Shown here one piece after another: positions 22,889 to 34,455 of a DNA stretch of 64,000 nt (positions are counted from its first letter, which is position 1; each line of letters begins with the position of its first letter). Location of the stretch: NCBI GenBank assembly GCA_024663395.1, contig JANFAH010000003.1, positions 2,976,001 through 3,040,000 on the forward strand, given 5' to 3'. A program made the translations under genes and the position numbers. The notes under the pieces were generated by a model, which saw only the letters and a program-made list of their open reading frames with translations, was not told the origin of the DNA and ran no database searches. The DNA is from Pisolithus tinctorius (lineage: Eukaryota > Basidiomycota > Agaricomycetes > Boletales > Pisolithaceae).

Positions 22889-25204
22889 CTACATTGCGAC
22901 ATGGTTCGGTTTTATGACGATCTCTCCTAAAATAGATGGCAACGTCACCCAAAGGTCTGGAAGGTATCGTTGTATCCGAGAAAGCACCTCGTCCTGCTGA
23001 TTCGCCCTTGTAGCGAATGTCAAAAGAACCTGGATCGTATCCGCATTGGGTGCTACGTCTTTCTGACCTTGACCCATCTGTAAGCAAACTGTTTTCACGG
23101 CATCATTCAATCTCCCGACACGACACATGCATTCCACATAAGAATGCCAATTCCCCTGGTTAAACAGGAAAGATCGTTCAGATAGCCTCATGTGGACCTT
23201 TTGAGCCAGAGGCCACGCATTGGCGAAGCCACATGCATCCAGTATGATGGAGACGCTCGCATGATCGAAGTTCTCGCTCACGAGCAGCATTTCCCAAACT
23301 CTGTACGCTTCCGCGAACAGACCGACGCGCTGATAAGTGTCCATGAGTTGGTTCCAGAGTGAAATATTGGGTGTCATAGTGGGGTCGAGCGTGAGGTGAT
23401 CGTGAACACGTCGAACGCAAGCTGCGAGGCGATGTTTCATGACCTCTGGGGCGTCAGGAGCCAAGTGGGCGAGATGCTTGAGCAGTTGAGCGTATATGGT
23501 AGGGGTGACAGCCAGACCGGAAAAACGCATATCCTTAACGATTTCGAAGTAGTGCCATATGGGTGGAAGGGACCGGTCCTCTCCGAACGTCAGCTTGGAC
23601 AATGTATCCAGAATCCACTGATAACCCCATGCAGTGATACGCGGGACATTCGTCTGTCTAGCCAAACGCCTGTATGCCTCCAAAGCTTCATCTACGCTTG
23701 AGGAACAGCGCATGGCAATCACGATCAGTGATGCGAGGATTACGGAAGTGTGAGGTATGGCTCTGGCTTCCATTGCAACTAAAAGAGAGATTGCAACCTT
23801 GGAATACTTCTGCACATCGGTTGAATTCCCCATAGCTCGGAGGAGCGTGCCATACATATAAGCATCAGGTCCGACAGAACGCTCGCGCATGAAATCCAGA
23901 TCTTCTCGTCTTGGGGGCGCATCAGGATCCGCCGGAGGGAATGTGGTCGCAAGCTCATGATACAACTTCAGTGCCTGGTCCAGCAGGTCATCGCTAGAAC
24001 CTGAAGTCGCAGTGTTACACAAACCGGTGATAAGGGGTTGTAAAAGAGGGGCGCTGAGCGGTAAGCCAGTCGATCGGAACTGACGGTAGCTGGACAGGGC
24101 GGAAGGGAGATTTCCAGCACGTATTGCGTTGGCAATAACGATCGACCAGTGAAACGCGGATGGCTTCAAGTCGAGTGCTTCCCCGGCATACTCCAAGTCA
24201 GAGATGTCATGGCTACGACGTAACAGAATGGAAAGTGTACGGTGATGAACTTTGTATCCATCTTCTTGAAGAGATCTGCAGAGTTTGACCGCGTCGACCA
24301 TACCATGTCGTTCAACTTCGAGCGCCAGACTCCCCTCCCATTCTACAAGTCTTGGGCTCTCCTTAATTACTCTCTTGAGGAAGTGCCTGTTAAACTCCTC
24401 TTTGACTTCTCTTGCTTGTTGAGTCTGGTTAAGCTTCACGAAACCATCATAGAGCATGTTGGCAATGTCCTTGTCGTACCAGAACGTGTACTTCTCTATG
24501 TCGTTGAAAGCTGCATGGAAGTCCTTCACAGAAGCTCCAGAGTTGAACATCGCCCTGAAGAGGATTTTGAAGGTACGGTTGTTGGGAGGGCAGCCGCTGT
24601 GGGCCATCTTAGACAGGGCAATCCGTATCATCCTGACATGACCCACGTCCGCACAGTGCTCGAGAAACATGTGCCAATGCTGGAGATATGGCTGGACGTT
24701 CCCAGGCTTCTGACGCATTTGGACAAGCCAGTTTAGCAGAGTCTGAGGATTGCCCTGCTTCAGCAACCCACGAATGATGTGACTGTGGACCTCAGCTACC
24801 ACGGGGAGACCACACAGAGACGTGAAGTTGGCTAGAACTTTCTCGATCAGAGCGAGGTCTTGAGGCCGTGCAGAGCTGGCAAGGGTGTCGAGGACGCGCA
24901 GGATCTGATCCTCCTTTAACGGATGTCGTTCTGGTAGAGATTCATCCAACGAGTCCAGCGCGTCGTGTATTTGTGCGCGAACAGACCCCAGCTTCTGATG
25001 TGGTACCCGTCGCTGTGGCTGGACGGAAAGCTCTGGTTGTGCAGCGAGTGGCGATGTACTGAATTTCCGTGAGCATTTTTGACTGGTTACAAGAGATGGG
25101 AACCAGCTGTCTCTGGTGTTGTGCAATGGAAGCTTAGGGAGGCTAGGACGGTGAAAGGCGATTGCGAGACGCTCTAACTGTGAGGCTGCACGGCCAAAGG
25201 ACAT
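22889..25204 (-). CDS. Pentatricopeptide-repeat (PPR) protein, probably mitochondrial
   Basis: A single exon of 771 residues. The first ~60 residues are rich in R, S, L and A (FGRAASQLERLAIAFHRPS, then KCSRKFSTSPLAAQ), a mitochondrial presequence with a likely cleavage site near KFSTSP. The body is made of helical pairs with PPR-like phrasing: YLQHWHMFLEHCADVGHVRM, NNRTFKILFRAMFNSGA, TPTIYAQLLKHLAHLAPDAP, NISLWNQLMDTYQRVGLFAE and WHSYVECMCRVGRLNDA. PPR proteins bind specific organellar RNAs and guide their processing, stability or translation. The exact target cannot be told from sequence. Unlike its neighbours the gene has no introns, which is common for this family. Confidence 0.88.
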   Translation of the reverse strand: MSFGRAASQLERLAIAFHRPSLPKLPLHNTRDSWFPSLVTSQKCSRKFSTSPLAAQPELSVQPQRRVPHQKLGSVRAQIHDALDSLDESLPERHPLKEDQILRVLDTLASSARPQDLALIEKVLANFTSLCGLPVVAEVHSHIIRGLLKQGNPQTLLNWLVQMRQKPGNVQPYLQHWHMFLEHCADVGHVRMIRIALSKMAHSGCPPNNRTFKILFRAMFNSGASVKDFHAAFNDIEKYTFWYDKDIANMLYDGFVKLNQTQQAREVKEEFNRHFLKRVIKESPRLVEWEGSLALEVERHGMVDAVKLCRSLQEDGYKVHHRTLSILLRRSHDISDLEYAGEALDLKPSAFHWSIVIANAIRAGNLPSALSSYRQFRSTGLPLSAPLLQPLITGLCNTATSGSSDDLLDQALKLYHELATTFPPADPDAPPRREDLDFMRERSVGPDAYMYGTLLRAMGNSTDVQKYSKVAISLLVAMEARAIPHTSVILASLIVIAMRCSSSVDEALEAYRRLARQTNVPRITAWGYQWILDTLSKLTFGEDRSLPPIWHYFEIVKDMRFSGLAVTPTIYAQLLKHLAHLAPDAPEVMKHRLAACVRRVHDHLTLDPTMTPNISLWNQLMDTYQRVGLFAEAYRVWEMLLVSENFDHASVSIILDACGFANAWPLAQKVHMRLSERSFLFNQGNWHSYVECMCRVGRLNDAVKTVCLQMGQGQKDVAPNADTIQVLLTFATRANQQDEVLSRIQRYLPDLWVTLPSILGEIVIKPNHVAM

Positions 25205-25395
25205 TCATGCGTGCACAAAGGTACTGTCGAGTAGCCCAGTGTCCTGCAGTGTTTCAGACAGCGTGTTATGGGCCAAGTTTTGATCCTACCTTGTTGGATG
25301 GCACTGGCACCTGAGCACAGCTGGGGTGGGTGTCCGTGGGAAGCACGGAATGCGGACACGTCTGCTTCACTCGTACAACTTTCTACAACACCAAC

Positions 25396-25832
25396 ATGTC
25401 TGAAAAACTGCAGGAGGTCTTGGAAATCCCACAAGAATTCGTTCGGGATGGCAACCAGGTTGGATATGCGTACTGAAACTCTTAGAGACCAACACTGACG
25501 AACGCCGCCAGTTCCTAACACGCTGCACAAAGCCCTCACGGAAAGGTGTGCCTCCAAAATGCTCAGTTCATTCTCCACTGTTTTGTTAATGCATACATCT
25601 ATCTAGAATTCCTCCAAATATCAAGAGCTGTCGCCATTGGCTTCGCTGTCATGGGATTCATTGGGTATTTCGTGAAGCTTATTCATATCCCAATGTACGT
25701 GTCTCATAAGCCCCCTCTTCGTACATTGCGTTGACGCCATTCATCCAGAAATAATATTCTTGTGTACGTCAAGAACCATACGATGACATATTGCAATCCC
25801 ACTGACGAACTGTTCCTAGTGGTGGGGCTTAG
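25396..25832 (+). CDS. SSS1: Sec61 gamma subunit (Sss1) of the ER translocon
   Basis: Five exons (25396-25458, 25512-25545, 25607-25694, 25749-25763, 25820-25832) join to 70 residues, the standard length of Sec61-gamma. The protein has an amphipathic N-terminus ([14 protein letters not shown]), the conserved [13 protein letters not shown] cytosolic segment, and a single tail-anchor helix ([23 protein letters not shown]). It ends INNILVGGA. Exon 4 is only 15 nt and exon 5 has 13 coding nt. Both are required to complete the conserved C-terminus. Sss1 clamps the two halves of Sec61 in the ER channel. SEC61-type genes are reported neighbours of mushroom A loci. It diverges from the PPR gene across 191 bp. 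Confidence 0.96.
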
Positions 25833-26276
25833 CCATCATCGTGTTCTCTATTACTTGTCCGAGGCCCTGTTGTTTTACGATCCCCCATATTCCATTGGCG
25901 ACCGCAGTGGCGCAGAGCTGTACACATCTACTGCGCAGGAGTGTTGAGGTTGACATACCCATAATTTACGGTACAAAAGTTGGACCTGTTGGCGTGCTTC
26001 CAATCTTTATTACGGGTGTTCATTATTAGGGAGTCTGAGACGGGGTAATTCTACCGGATCTTCCAGCAGGATCCTGGGCGAGTTGTGTGGTTTCGACTAG
26101 CTGTGGTGAGTGTACATCTGGACTACGTCTGAACAGGGAATCCGCGAGTGACTATCCATGACCCAACACGAGGCCATTACCTCGCAAAAATCCTTTCGAA
26201 GACAGCGGTATGTAGGTGACGCACGTCGAGGAAGGCAGTAACTGGGAATTACATGACATGAACTATAGATATCCTG
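25833..26276. other. Intergenic stretch between convergent SSS1 and COG1
   Basis: No coding unit is supported. Small ORFs at 25841-26029 run through the end of SSS1 in other frames. This is the combined 3' region of two convergent genes. Confidence 0.35.
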
Positions 26277-29200
26277 CTATCGTCTGTCAATGAGCAACAG
26301 CGGAAACCGCGAGGACGGTTGGGTAAGGTTGGCAGCAGGGATAAATGTTGCGTCCACATTAGGCACACCGTGCGACAACAACGCGGCCAGTTTATCACCG
26401 CTGTCGTTTGCAGGCTGCGTAGAGGAGACGGGGAGGAGTGCTGTTATGAGCATTTGAGTCCGTGCCAGCGTCTCCGAAGCGCTGCGATCAAGGTCGTGAT
26501 GCGACTGTCCCGGGGAGCGAAGCTTAAGCAAACATCAGTTGATCGGTAATGGGCCCACACTTGAAAGCGTGCTTACTTCTGCTTCTGCATGAGCAATAGC
26601 CTTGTCGAGCAATACCTCCGAGTCTCTACCCCATGTCGAGATCACCCGACGAAGGAGGTAGAAGTCGAAGAGCGCTTGATGATAGTCCAAGAATAAGCCG
26701 TCGTTGACAGCATCCACAAACGAAGCAGAAAACTTGGTTAAGGTTTCGAACGCCACGCGGCTAAAGGGTAGAGAATGATGGACCAAGCCCAAGGTATGTA
26801 ACGAAGAAGAAAGGGAGTAAAGGCATTCCAACATCAGGAGGGATGGGCGTGCACTCGCAATCACTGTTACTCAATTAAAGATGAGCTTCTAACTCTGTAG
26901 AAGGACCCGTACCTGTGAGGCGAGATCGCAATGCGATTATTCCTTCAGTATATCTGGCAATCTCGCTGGAAGCCGCGTGGTCCTTCCAGCGTTCCATAAC
27001 TCGTGCGAACAGCGCAGCGGTTTCCTGTCGAAAGTCTGAGATTTGATTAGAAAACATTTAGCATACATGTCAGGATCAGCACCCACCACTTTCTCTAGCA
27101 CGTCCACAACCAATGCCCGAAGCGAAAGAACTGGTAGACAATTCGAGAGCCAGCCGACCGTGAAAAACCAAACACTTCGCTCCAGGATCGAAGTCTTGTA
27201 CAGCGTCAAACTGAGAAGAGGTACCTGGGCGAAACGGAACGGACCTAAGTTTTTCACGAGCCGGTCAATTGACTCGGTAAGGGTGTCGACAATCTTCGAG
27301 CACAAATTTCCCGCTTCTGGGCGATAAGCTTCAACTAAATCGTCAATCAACCTTGCAAAAAGTCACCACTTATTGTGAATGGAACTTGGGAAACAAACGG
27401 ACTGGTTCGGTTCCTCCTTGCCTGAGATCCTGGAAAGATCCCTCTGTACTGCAACTGCAGTATCCTCCAAAAGAGTCAGAACCTCTTGGAGGCGGGGTGT
27501 CCGCCCTTGAAGCCGCCTTGTCAAATGAGCTCTGAGCGCCTGGAATGACGCTTCGAAAGAAGAGGGTCCACTTCCAGGGGGCGGGTGGGCTAGAACAGGT
27601 AGTGGGGAATACATACTGTGCAAAGGTGGAAATTCTGGGTGTCGTGAGCCATTCAATTGCCCGCCAACAGTGCTAAGCTCGTCACTATACCTTCTACTTC
27701 TTCGGGTCGTATGACTTTCAGTTGCTCGACGAAAGCTCCCTCTGCATGCACAAGAGCTGATTTCCATATGCTCATAATGCGTTCCCCCGCAGCCTCGTCC
27801 ACAAGGCGACTAAGAACTAACTGTTCGTCATCATTCAATCCACATCGAGAAATCCACTTTTTCAAAGCCAATCGGACCCTCCACGCTCCGACGACACTTT
27901 GAAGTGACGAGAGCGCTCGTTGTATTGCATCCCGCAGATTTGCAGTTGAGTAAGTGAACCAATCGCCTAGCTTTTCCTCCAAGGTTTCAATACAGAGATT
28001 CGACGAAGACGACGACAGGTCAACAAAAGGTTTGTACGACTTGATGTTTGGGGGTAGAAGAGACAAATACGTGGAAGACGGAAGCATTGCTATAATAGTT
28101 TGCGTATTGACGAGAAATCCTACAGGCAGTGTCTGGGTTGGTGTTGAAGGTGAGTCTTCTTGTATATATTCCAGTACCTGAGTCGCTAAAGGCTTGGCGG
28201 ACGGGGCAGCAAATATCTTGCGAGAAATGTTGAGAGTGTCCGAGATAACAGCCAGAAGACTCTGTACGGAGCGCTTCACCTCGTCTTTCGTGTGAAAATG
28301 TGTTGATATTCCAGTTGTGCGCGCTTCCGCCGGTTGCCCATTATGCACAGATTTCCCAGAGACCTCACTACCTTTAGAAAGTAAGGCGTTCAAAGTTTTT
28401 GTGCGTTGAGACAGATAAATGGTCAGAGTGTCCGTTAATGGTCGTGACTCGAGTATGTGAAGGGTCAGTAACGTGGCACAGGTATCCTGCAGCGATCTTA
28501 GCGACGGTACGTGGTCGGAAAGGCAACACGAACCTCGTAAGACTTCTCGGTTGCCCTCAGAGACAACGTTGCCCTATGTATGATCTGAGTGCGGAAATGT
28601 GACACTGACTCCCATTGTCTTTGGATCAAAGGGAATTGCTCCTGCAGGAAAAACGTCATGAAACAGAATTACAATACAAACGTTGATACTAACAAGGACA
28701 TCCACACCCTGATTAAGCCAACTCTCCTCATCCTGCGCATCGTCTCGTATCAAGGCACGATGGACGACACGAGCCAAAAGGAATAACCAGGCAGCTTGGA
28801 AATATTTTTCCCTCTCTATCAACCGCCATAGCTGTTCTGGAGCGTCCAGCAATAACTTTATGTGCGCACAAAGAACTTGCAAAGTATGTAGATGCGAATC
28901 TATCAAATGAAATCTGAGCTTGTGCAGATACAGCCTTGGTCAAAACGCACCATGTTTAGCAGTGTTCGAAACACGATTCCGCACGGGGGGACGCTGCTGT
29001 GACTGGATAGCATCCCTTATCTCATCCAGGGCATCGTGAACGCGCTTCGCAGAGGACGCAAGGGATATTATCACAGTCGAGGATTGCAATAGCTCGCGGT
29101 AGCGCTCCCTGCCCTTTCGAAATACATTCAAAGGGTGTCATAGTCACATTCAGAACACCGTGACGCACCCGACCATAACACGGAGTTCCTCTTGCTTCGC

Positions 29201-29363
29201 CTCGGCATCAGCACTGTTCCGCAGATTAAGCTGCAGGTATGACACCATATACATGTATGAGGTACCTCAGCTGAATTTGTTTCTCCCTGACTTCGGCGAT
29301 CGTATACTTGGTAAAAAGTTGGTCGGGGTCGACGTTTGCTCCATTTTGTAGGTTCGTCGCCAT
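26277..29363 (-). CDS. COG1: Cog1, conserved oligomeric Golgi complex subunit 1
   Basis: A minus-strand gene of about ten exons and roughly 850 residues. It starts at the ATG 29361-29363 (MATNLQNGANVDPDQLFTKY). The N-terminus has the Vps51/Cog1 signature: YTIAEVREKQIQL, ADAEAKQEELRVMVG, ERYRELLQSST. The next exons hold the strongly Cog1-like segment LLLDAPEQLWRLIEREKYFQ followed by AAWLFLLARVVHRAL. Later landmarks are RQWESVSHFRTQI, LTLHILESRPLTDTL and QALFDFYLLRRVISTW. Cog1 organises lobe A of the COG tether, which returns Golgi glycosylation enzymes in retrograde vesicles. Exon ends were set by frame and splice sites; the first junction used an AACAG acceptor at about 29208. Middle boundaries are less certain than the identity. 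Confidence 0.88.
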
Positions 29364-29583
29364 CGTTATCTTATTGGACCGCAGGACGACAAGAGATACT
29401 CTGAGTACTGAGGTGGAGTGGAGGAGAGCCGTCGTCGTACTCGGCGACCTCAGACCATCGATCGGTCTGGCACTGAGGGCCTTCGAGCAAGCACACTGTA
29501 CGGATTATGTAAGACGCATGACTTGGTGAACAAAACAATAAGAAAATCTGAACGACTATCTACAAAAACTAAGTAGCGACGTG

Positions 29584-30890
29584 TCATTCTTCGCTTTCCG
29601 TACTTCCTGAATCAGCGACGTCTGCCTCACTCACACTCCCTCTTTGCTCCGTGGCAAGAGGGGCAGACACTGGGGGAGATGGACGCGATGGTTGTCCAGA
29701 AGGTCCATTCTGGCCAGGCAAGTTACTTGACGAGTGAGCCAAGCGTTGATCCAGTGCCTTGAGAGCAAGGGCGCTGACAGAGGTTTCAAAGACACCGTCG
29801 CTTAGATTGCAGTAAACTCACCGTCGTCTTTCAGCCTCCGCTCGTGCGCCGCCAGGCACTTGACTGTACCCAGATTCGATGTCTTGAGGAAACGATGAAG
29901 GGACCAAACGAAGGCGGGTGGCAACTTTGTAGACTGTATTGGCCAGTGCTGACACCGGAGTGCTAATGCGCACAAGTTAACCAAGACAAGAGCAGTGCTG
30001 TGATGGCACACTTACTGAAGAAGTGGAGGAAACCAGCTCGTAAGAGCAAAGGTTTCACTCCTGTCTCCATATGTGACCACACCACCGAGCGTGTCGGTGA
30101 CGTTACGTTTGTAGAAACGAAGATATATCCATGAAACAAACCAGCCAAATTGGATGATAATGTAAGGACACTGGAAGCCAAGCAACGTCATGATAGTGGA
30201 AAACGTCACGTATACCATCGGGAGTCTCTGCTCTAGCGTTCAGTTTGAATTCCATGCCAAAGGACGCGACCATACCTTTACGCGAACCCTAAACAAACCG
30301 AATATCTGCACTTGATGTTCTGGTATGATTTGAGTGAAAGCCACGAGAAAGCTTGTGAAGAGTGCCATTTGGCCATGATACTGCATGCCATACCTAGCAA
30401 TCGGCGTCAGAAACGAGGGTCCGGAAGATTGTACGGCACCACCTACAGAAACAGGTCTGCATCTCCTATCGCCGCATATTCGATCCAATTGAAGGCAAAG
30501 ACAATCAAGTTTGGACCCGTTACACATACAAGGATGAATTTTAGAATTTCAAGCGAGCCCCATAGACGTTCGAAATAGCGTAACGATGCTGGGATTACGA
30601 TCAACGTGAAGGCGAACTATGGTCAAGGTCAGAAGCTCGGAGGGAGAGCCTTACTAAATTCCATGACGTACCTCCCAAAGACTCGCCTCCACCAAAGCAG
30701 AAGATACAAATGTCCATGGGTAGAAGAGGCTTGAGCCGGGTACAAGAGTCAAATATGGTATGTAGGTGGTCTCGGCTGACCACCAGATCCAGAGGTAGAG
30801 AGAGGACAGCGCGATCGTCGCAAGAGTGAAATAGCGCGTGACGGGCGGCACCGAGGTCAGATAGTGGAGTGGGGTTGACAGAACGGCCAT
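29584..30890 (-). CDS. TMEM115/DUF1751 family Golgi membrane protein (rhomboid-like)
   Basis: Six or seven short exons on the minus strand, starting at the ATG 30888-30890, give about 350 residues. The N-terminal half contains several hydrophobic helices: FTLATIALSSLYLWIWW, FILVCVTGPNLIVFAFNW, YVTFSTIMTLLGFQCPYIII and FGWFVSWIYLRFY. They carry family phrases such as YFERLWGSLEILKF and HGQMALFTSFLVAFTQIIPE. The C-terminus is cytosolic, serine-rich and disordered. The intron near the C-terminus (donor GTGAGT just after ERR, 48 nt) restores the frame to ALALKALDQRLAH. TMEM115 proteins have a rhomboid fold without catalytic residues and support Golgi-to-ER retrograde traffic, a theme shared with COG1 next to it. 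It diverges from the FAM32A-like gene. Confidence 0.85.
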
Positions 30891-31076
30891 TTTTGAGGAT
30901 GTCGCCTACTGGATCATCAAGCAATGCCCTCCTCCGCGAGGATTTGATGGTCGCAAGCCCCGTGCCCAGACCCAAAGCCCTTTTCACGGCGGGACGAGTT
31001 GGATGGCAGCCTTGTTTGGCTCTGTTTGCCAGCACAGCGGAACAGAGTCGGGTTACGTCAGCACATCCTCTTGTTC

Positions 31077-31630
31077 ATGGCCGACTACGACTTTCGCCCG
31101 GGAGGCTCACTCAAGTTCAAGGGTGGCGTCGCGGAGGGCGGGATTGTCAAGAAGTACGTGCATTTCTTGACTCACAACCTTTGTTCTTATATTATCAGGA
31201 AGAAGAAGGGCAAGTCGCGATCGCAGGTTGATGACAGCCAGGACAGAGAGCGACAGCGAGATAAGCATCGACTAGGTAGCGAGGGCGTCGAACCTGTGCC
31301 GGGTTCCGCTTCAGGCAGCAACCGTGGCTCCCCCGCTTTGTCTGGCAAGGATGACAAAAAGACGGAAGCGGAACGACGGTTTGAGGAAGTCCAGCGGCGA
31401 CGAGTAAGCCCGAGACTCGGATGGGAGATCTATGACTCACTTCATCGTGCTTGCTAGCTCGCAGCCAAGGTCGCGAAACATGCTCGCAAGACTCACAAAG
31501 ACCGGGTTAATGAATTTAACGCTAAATTGGAAGCGCTTAGCGAGCACCACGATATCCCCAAGGCATGTGCACCTCACCATCTTCTCATATGCGGGCACTT
31601 ACAGCGAGTTTCTAGGTTGGTCCTGGGTAA
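31077..31630 (+). CDS. FAM32A-like small nuclear protein
   Basis: Four exons (31077-31153, 31199-31403, 31458-31562, 31616-31630) give 133 residues. Family marks are the start MADYDFRPGGSLKFKGG, the lysine cluster after the first intron, KKTEAERRFEEVQRRR, THKDRVNEFNAKLEALSEHHDIPK, and the end VGPG. FAM32A-like proteins are small, basic nuclear factors. The human protein associates with late spliceosomes and affects 3' splice-site use. The final intron (31563-31615) starts GCATGT, not GT. Without removing it the conserved end is lost, so a GC-AG intron is the best reading. It diverges from the TMEM115-type gene across 186 bp. Confidence 0.9.
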
Positions 31631-31910
31631 GACATGCCCACTCATGGGGAAAGCCCCCTTGCTCCCTTTTCCAACCCCCCGAGTACCTCCCTGTTGTCTC
31701 AGCTGGTATTTTTGTGATATATCCTGTCTTTCCGCCCGTCATGTACTATCCTACCGTCGAGAATACACACTGGATACAGGAAGGGGTGGAGCGGAGTTAC
31801 TTATTGTGAGATATTTGGCGTGCTGCTGTTGATATAAGTAGACACGGATTAACGGCGCACAAGCCCGTGACAACTCTCTTAACCACATTCTACTTACACT
31901 TGGCTGCAAC

Positions 31911-34020
31911 ATGTCTGCAGCGCAGCAGCTCGAAAAGAAAGGGCATATCTGTCCACCCTCAAATGCTAAGCATCCATCCGATAGATGGGAGTCACTCTTC
32001 GTGTACTCCTTTATATGCAGGTTCACAAATCTGCGTGGCAAGGTCGAGGGGCTGGAAACTCCAATGGAGTGAGTGTTCATCGGTTGATATGCTCACTCTC
32101 TACTTCAAATATAACACGCGATTTCCTCCGATTGCAGCTTCGAGAATGCGCTGCTTCCCCGCGAACCCGATCCGATACTCTCTAGGATACTACAGCAGTT
32201 CATCCTCAATTTGCGACCACAGACGCGTAACTTGAGGTAAGTGCATGTGCCACAGCTGAGCTGTGCAGCAGAGATACTCGACGTTGGAACCATTTTTCAG
32301 TGTAGACCAAATATCCTCTACAGTCTCCAACGTTCTTTCAGAAGCCTTCAAGAGCTCAGAAAGAACGGTGTTCTGGGACGACCAGCTGGGGGCAAACGTG
32401 GACCCTTTCGCCAAACTGGAAGGTGGTATTTTTACCGCCAATTGGGATCTCAAAGTGTGTGACATTTCGTAATTTCTACGCAATAACCCCTAAACGCGTC
32501 CCTTGTTGTTCGGGAACAGCTCAAAATTTTACGCCAACTGGTGGAACTGCAACTACAGCACTCTCAGGAGATCAAGGGCGTTATCGATCGCTCGTGGGGC
32601 GTGACGCAAAATAAGTACAAAAAAAAGGACGCCACAAATGCCCCGCCCGAACCAGCGGACGCAAAGAGTCGGGAGAACCTGCAACTCGTTCCTATCGGAC
32701 AGGACTGTGCACGAAAGCGCTACTGGGTTGTGGATGGTCCGTGTGTCTTTCATTTTTCACCCCACTACCTATTTGCGTGTATTTGGTGCAGAGGCCGCAT
32801 TTTTTTGACTTCATGATTCCGGCGTTAGCCGTTCTGGATGAATTTTCCGCTGACCGCCACTTTGATCTATCTCAGATTCGCCACGGATATATGTGTCAAC
32901 CAACCCTTGGAAGGTCACGGCGACATTCCAGACCGTGTCTTCAACGCGCGAGGAATACCTCGCCGTGATACAAAGTCTGAAGGCCTCCGCTCCGCAAGGC
33001 GCGAAGAAAAACAAGATTGAACAGGCTCATGTTGCTTTAATACAGGCTCTAGAGAGTCGTGTCGAAGCCGTCGAGGCTGAACTAGCGGTAAGTCGCGTTC
33101 CGTTGCGTGAATGCAGTTAGTTCAGAGAAAGGGTACATGCTGTGTGTTGGATATTTCGCTGACATGATCTCGATTAGCGTGTTCAAAGGGTCCGCCGAAA
33201 GATCGAGCAGAGACATGTCCTCATGGCCCAGGCAGAAATTAGAGAAACTCGGACACGCCGTCAGACACGCCGTCCGGACTACGTATACAACGACATGGAG
33301 AGCGACGAGGCAAGTCAATCGCCGAGGGGTAATACTAATTCACCGCTAATACTTGGACCTTCGCCCCAGGATGACGCTGATGAATACGCATTCGAGGAGG
33401 ATGACGATGACGAATTCGAACGCACAGATGGTTCCCATTCTCGTGAGAAACGGTCTACTCGCCGCGCAACGGGCCTGCAAGCACAACGGAGATCTACGAG
33501 GGTTACAAGAGGCAAGCGCCCTTCGCCAGAATTTTCAGCACACGAATGGCGGGGTGAAAGACGGTCGACTCGCCTTGGAACGTCGGAAGACATGCAACTC
33601 GACCGTCCGCCTAAGCGAGCCCGAACAGAGGAGAGCGGGTCGAGTCCTGGGTCTGCTGCTGCAGGGAATATTCTCGCGCCATCCACAACTAATGGCAGTT
33701 CGAAGCCTAAGACGGACGGTGCTGCGGCAGTAAAACCAACCGAGATTGCGGTTGAGCAGGTTGGCGGAAAGAAAAAGAGCAAGTATTGGTTTTACGCGGT
33801 GGAGCCTATCCATCCGTCAGCGACGAATGGGAGAACGACCGTGACCGGCAGCACAGCTTTGACCGCTACAAATGGCCACCATCACAACGGAGATATGGGA
33901 CCTCCCGCAACTAACGACGGTCAATTTGCCACAGTCAACAGACACGGGGAAGACATGGATTTAGATGGGTCCACTGATGATAGTCCACCGCCTTTACCGG
34001 AACAGCCAAGGCCACACTGA
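31911..34020 (+). CDS. WHIM1-domain chromatin-associated protein
   Basis: Six exons (31911-32068, 32138-32236, 32301-32454, 32520-32736, 32876-33087, 33178-34020) give about 560 residues. The N-terminal part (WESLFVYSFICRF... PREPDPILSRILQQFI) and the central part (LPIGxDxxRKRYWVVD-like: LVPIGQDCARKRYWVVD, then DSPRIYVSTNPWKV) fit the WHIM1/WSTF-type architecture. That architecture contacts ISWI remodellers and linker DNA. The C-terminal third is disordered and rich in acidic, serine and arginine residues (ARRSTRxxR repeats, EEDDDDEFE). A 60-nt segment (33310-33369) in exon 6 looks like an in-frame GC-AG intron that may be alternatively removed. Assignment to WHIM1 rests on motif layout recalled from the family. 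The exact partner is unknown. Confidence 0.72.
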
Positions 34021-34455
34021 TTTTTTGATACGGTTTTTCCCCAGGAGCCACTTCCTTTCCAAGCATTCCCCTACAGGTTGTATTTCATCTTTCATCCATA
34101 CCACCTACCAGCATTGGTTTAAGCATACTATAGTCAGTCACTTTATTCTCTTACACGACATTATCATACATCTCAGCCGTTCTAACGATGTCAATGTTAT
34201 TCCATGCTCTCGTAGTAATTTATGCACTTGTCCGACCTGTCCCTGGTCTTGCTCAGCGTTGCGGGACCAATACATGACTCCGATAGTTGAAAGAAAACTG
34301 ACTTGGATGGGATGGCATCGATGGGATTTCGAAATTTGGGGGACGTCGGTGCTTCTTGGCGAGTTGTGAGGCTGGGTTATGTAAACGTCTCATTGTCAGT
34401 GGCTGTAATAGTTGGCTTGACGCACTCCCAAAAACTATCCGCTCGTCATCACTTG
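34021..34455. other. Intergenic region between the WHIM1 and MIP genes
   Basis: This region contains the 3' UTR of the WHIM1 gene and the promoter of MIP. An ATG at 34303 opens a frame that runs into MIP. Its product lacks a presequence look and the family start is at 34456, so I treat 34303-34455 as 5' UTR. Confidence 0.4.

Noticed and set aside
33315..33782. 155-residue antisense ORF opposite the WHIM1 gene
   Set aside because: Serine-rich shadow of the acidic/arginine-rich sense frame, with no independent features.
34303..34455. Upstream in-frame ATG extending MIP by 51 residues
   Set aside because: The added part lacks presequence character and would bury the clear mitochondrial presequence that starts at 34456.
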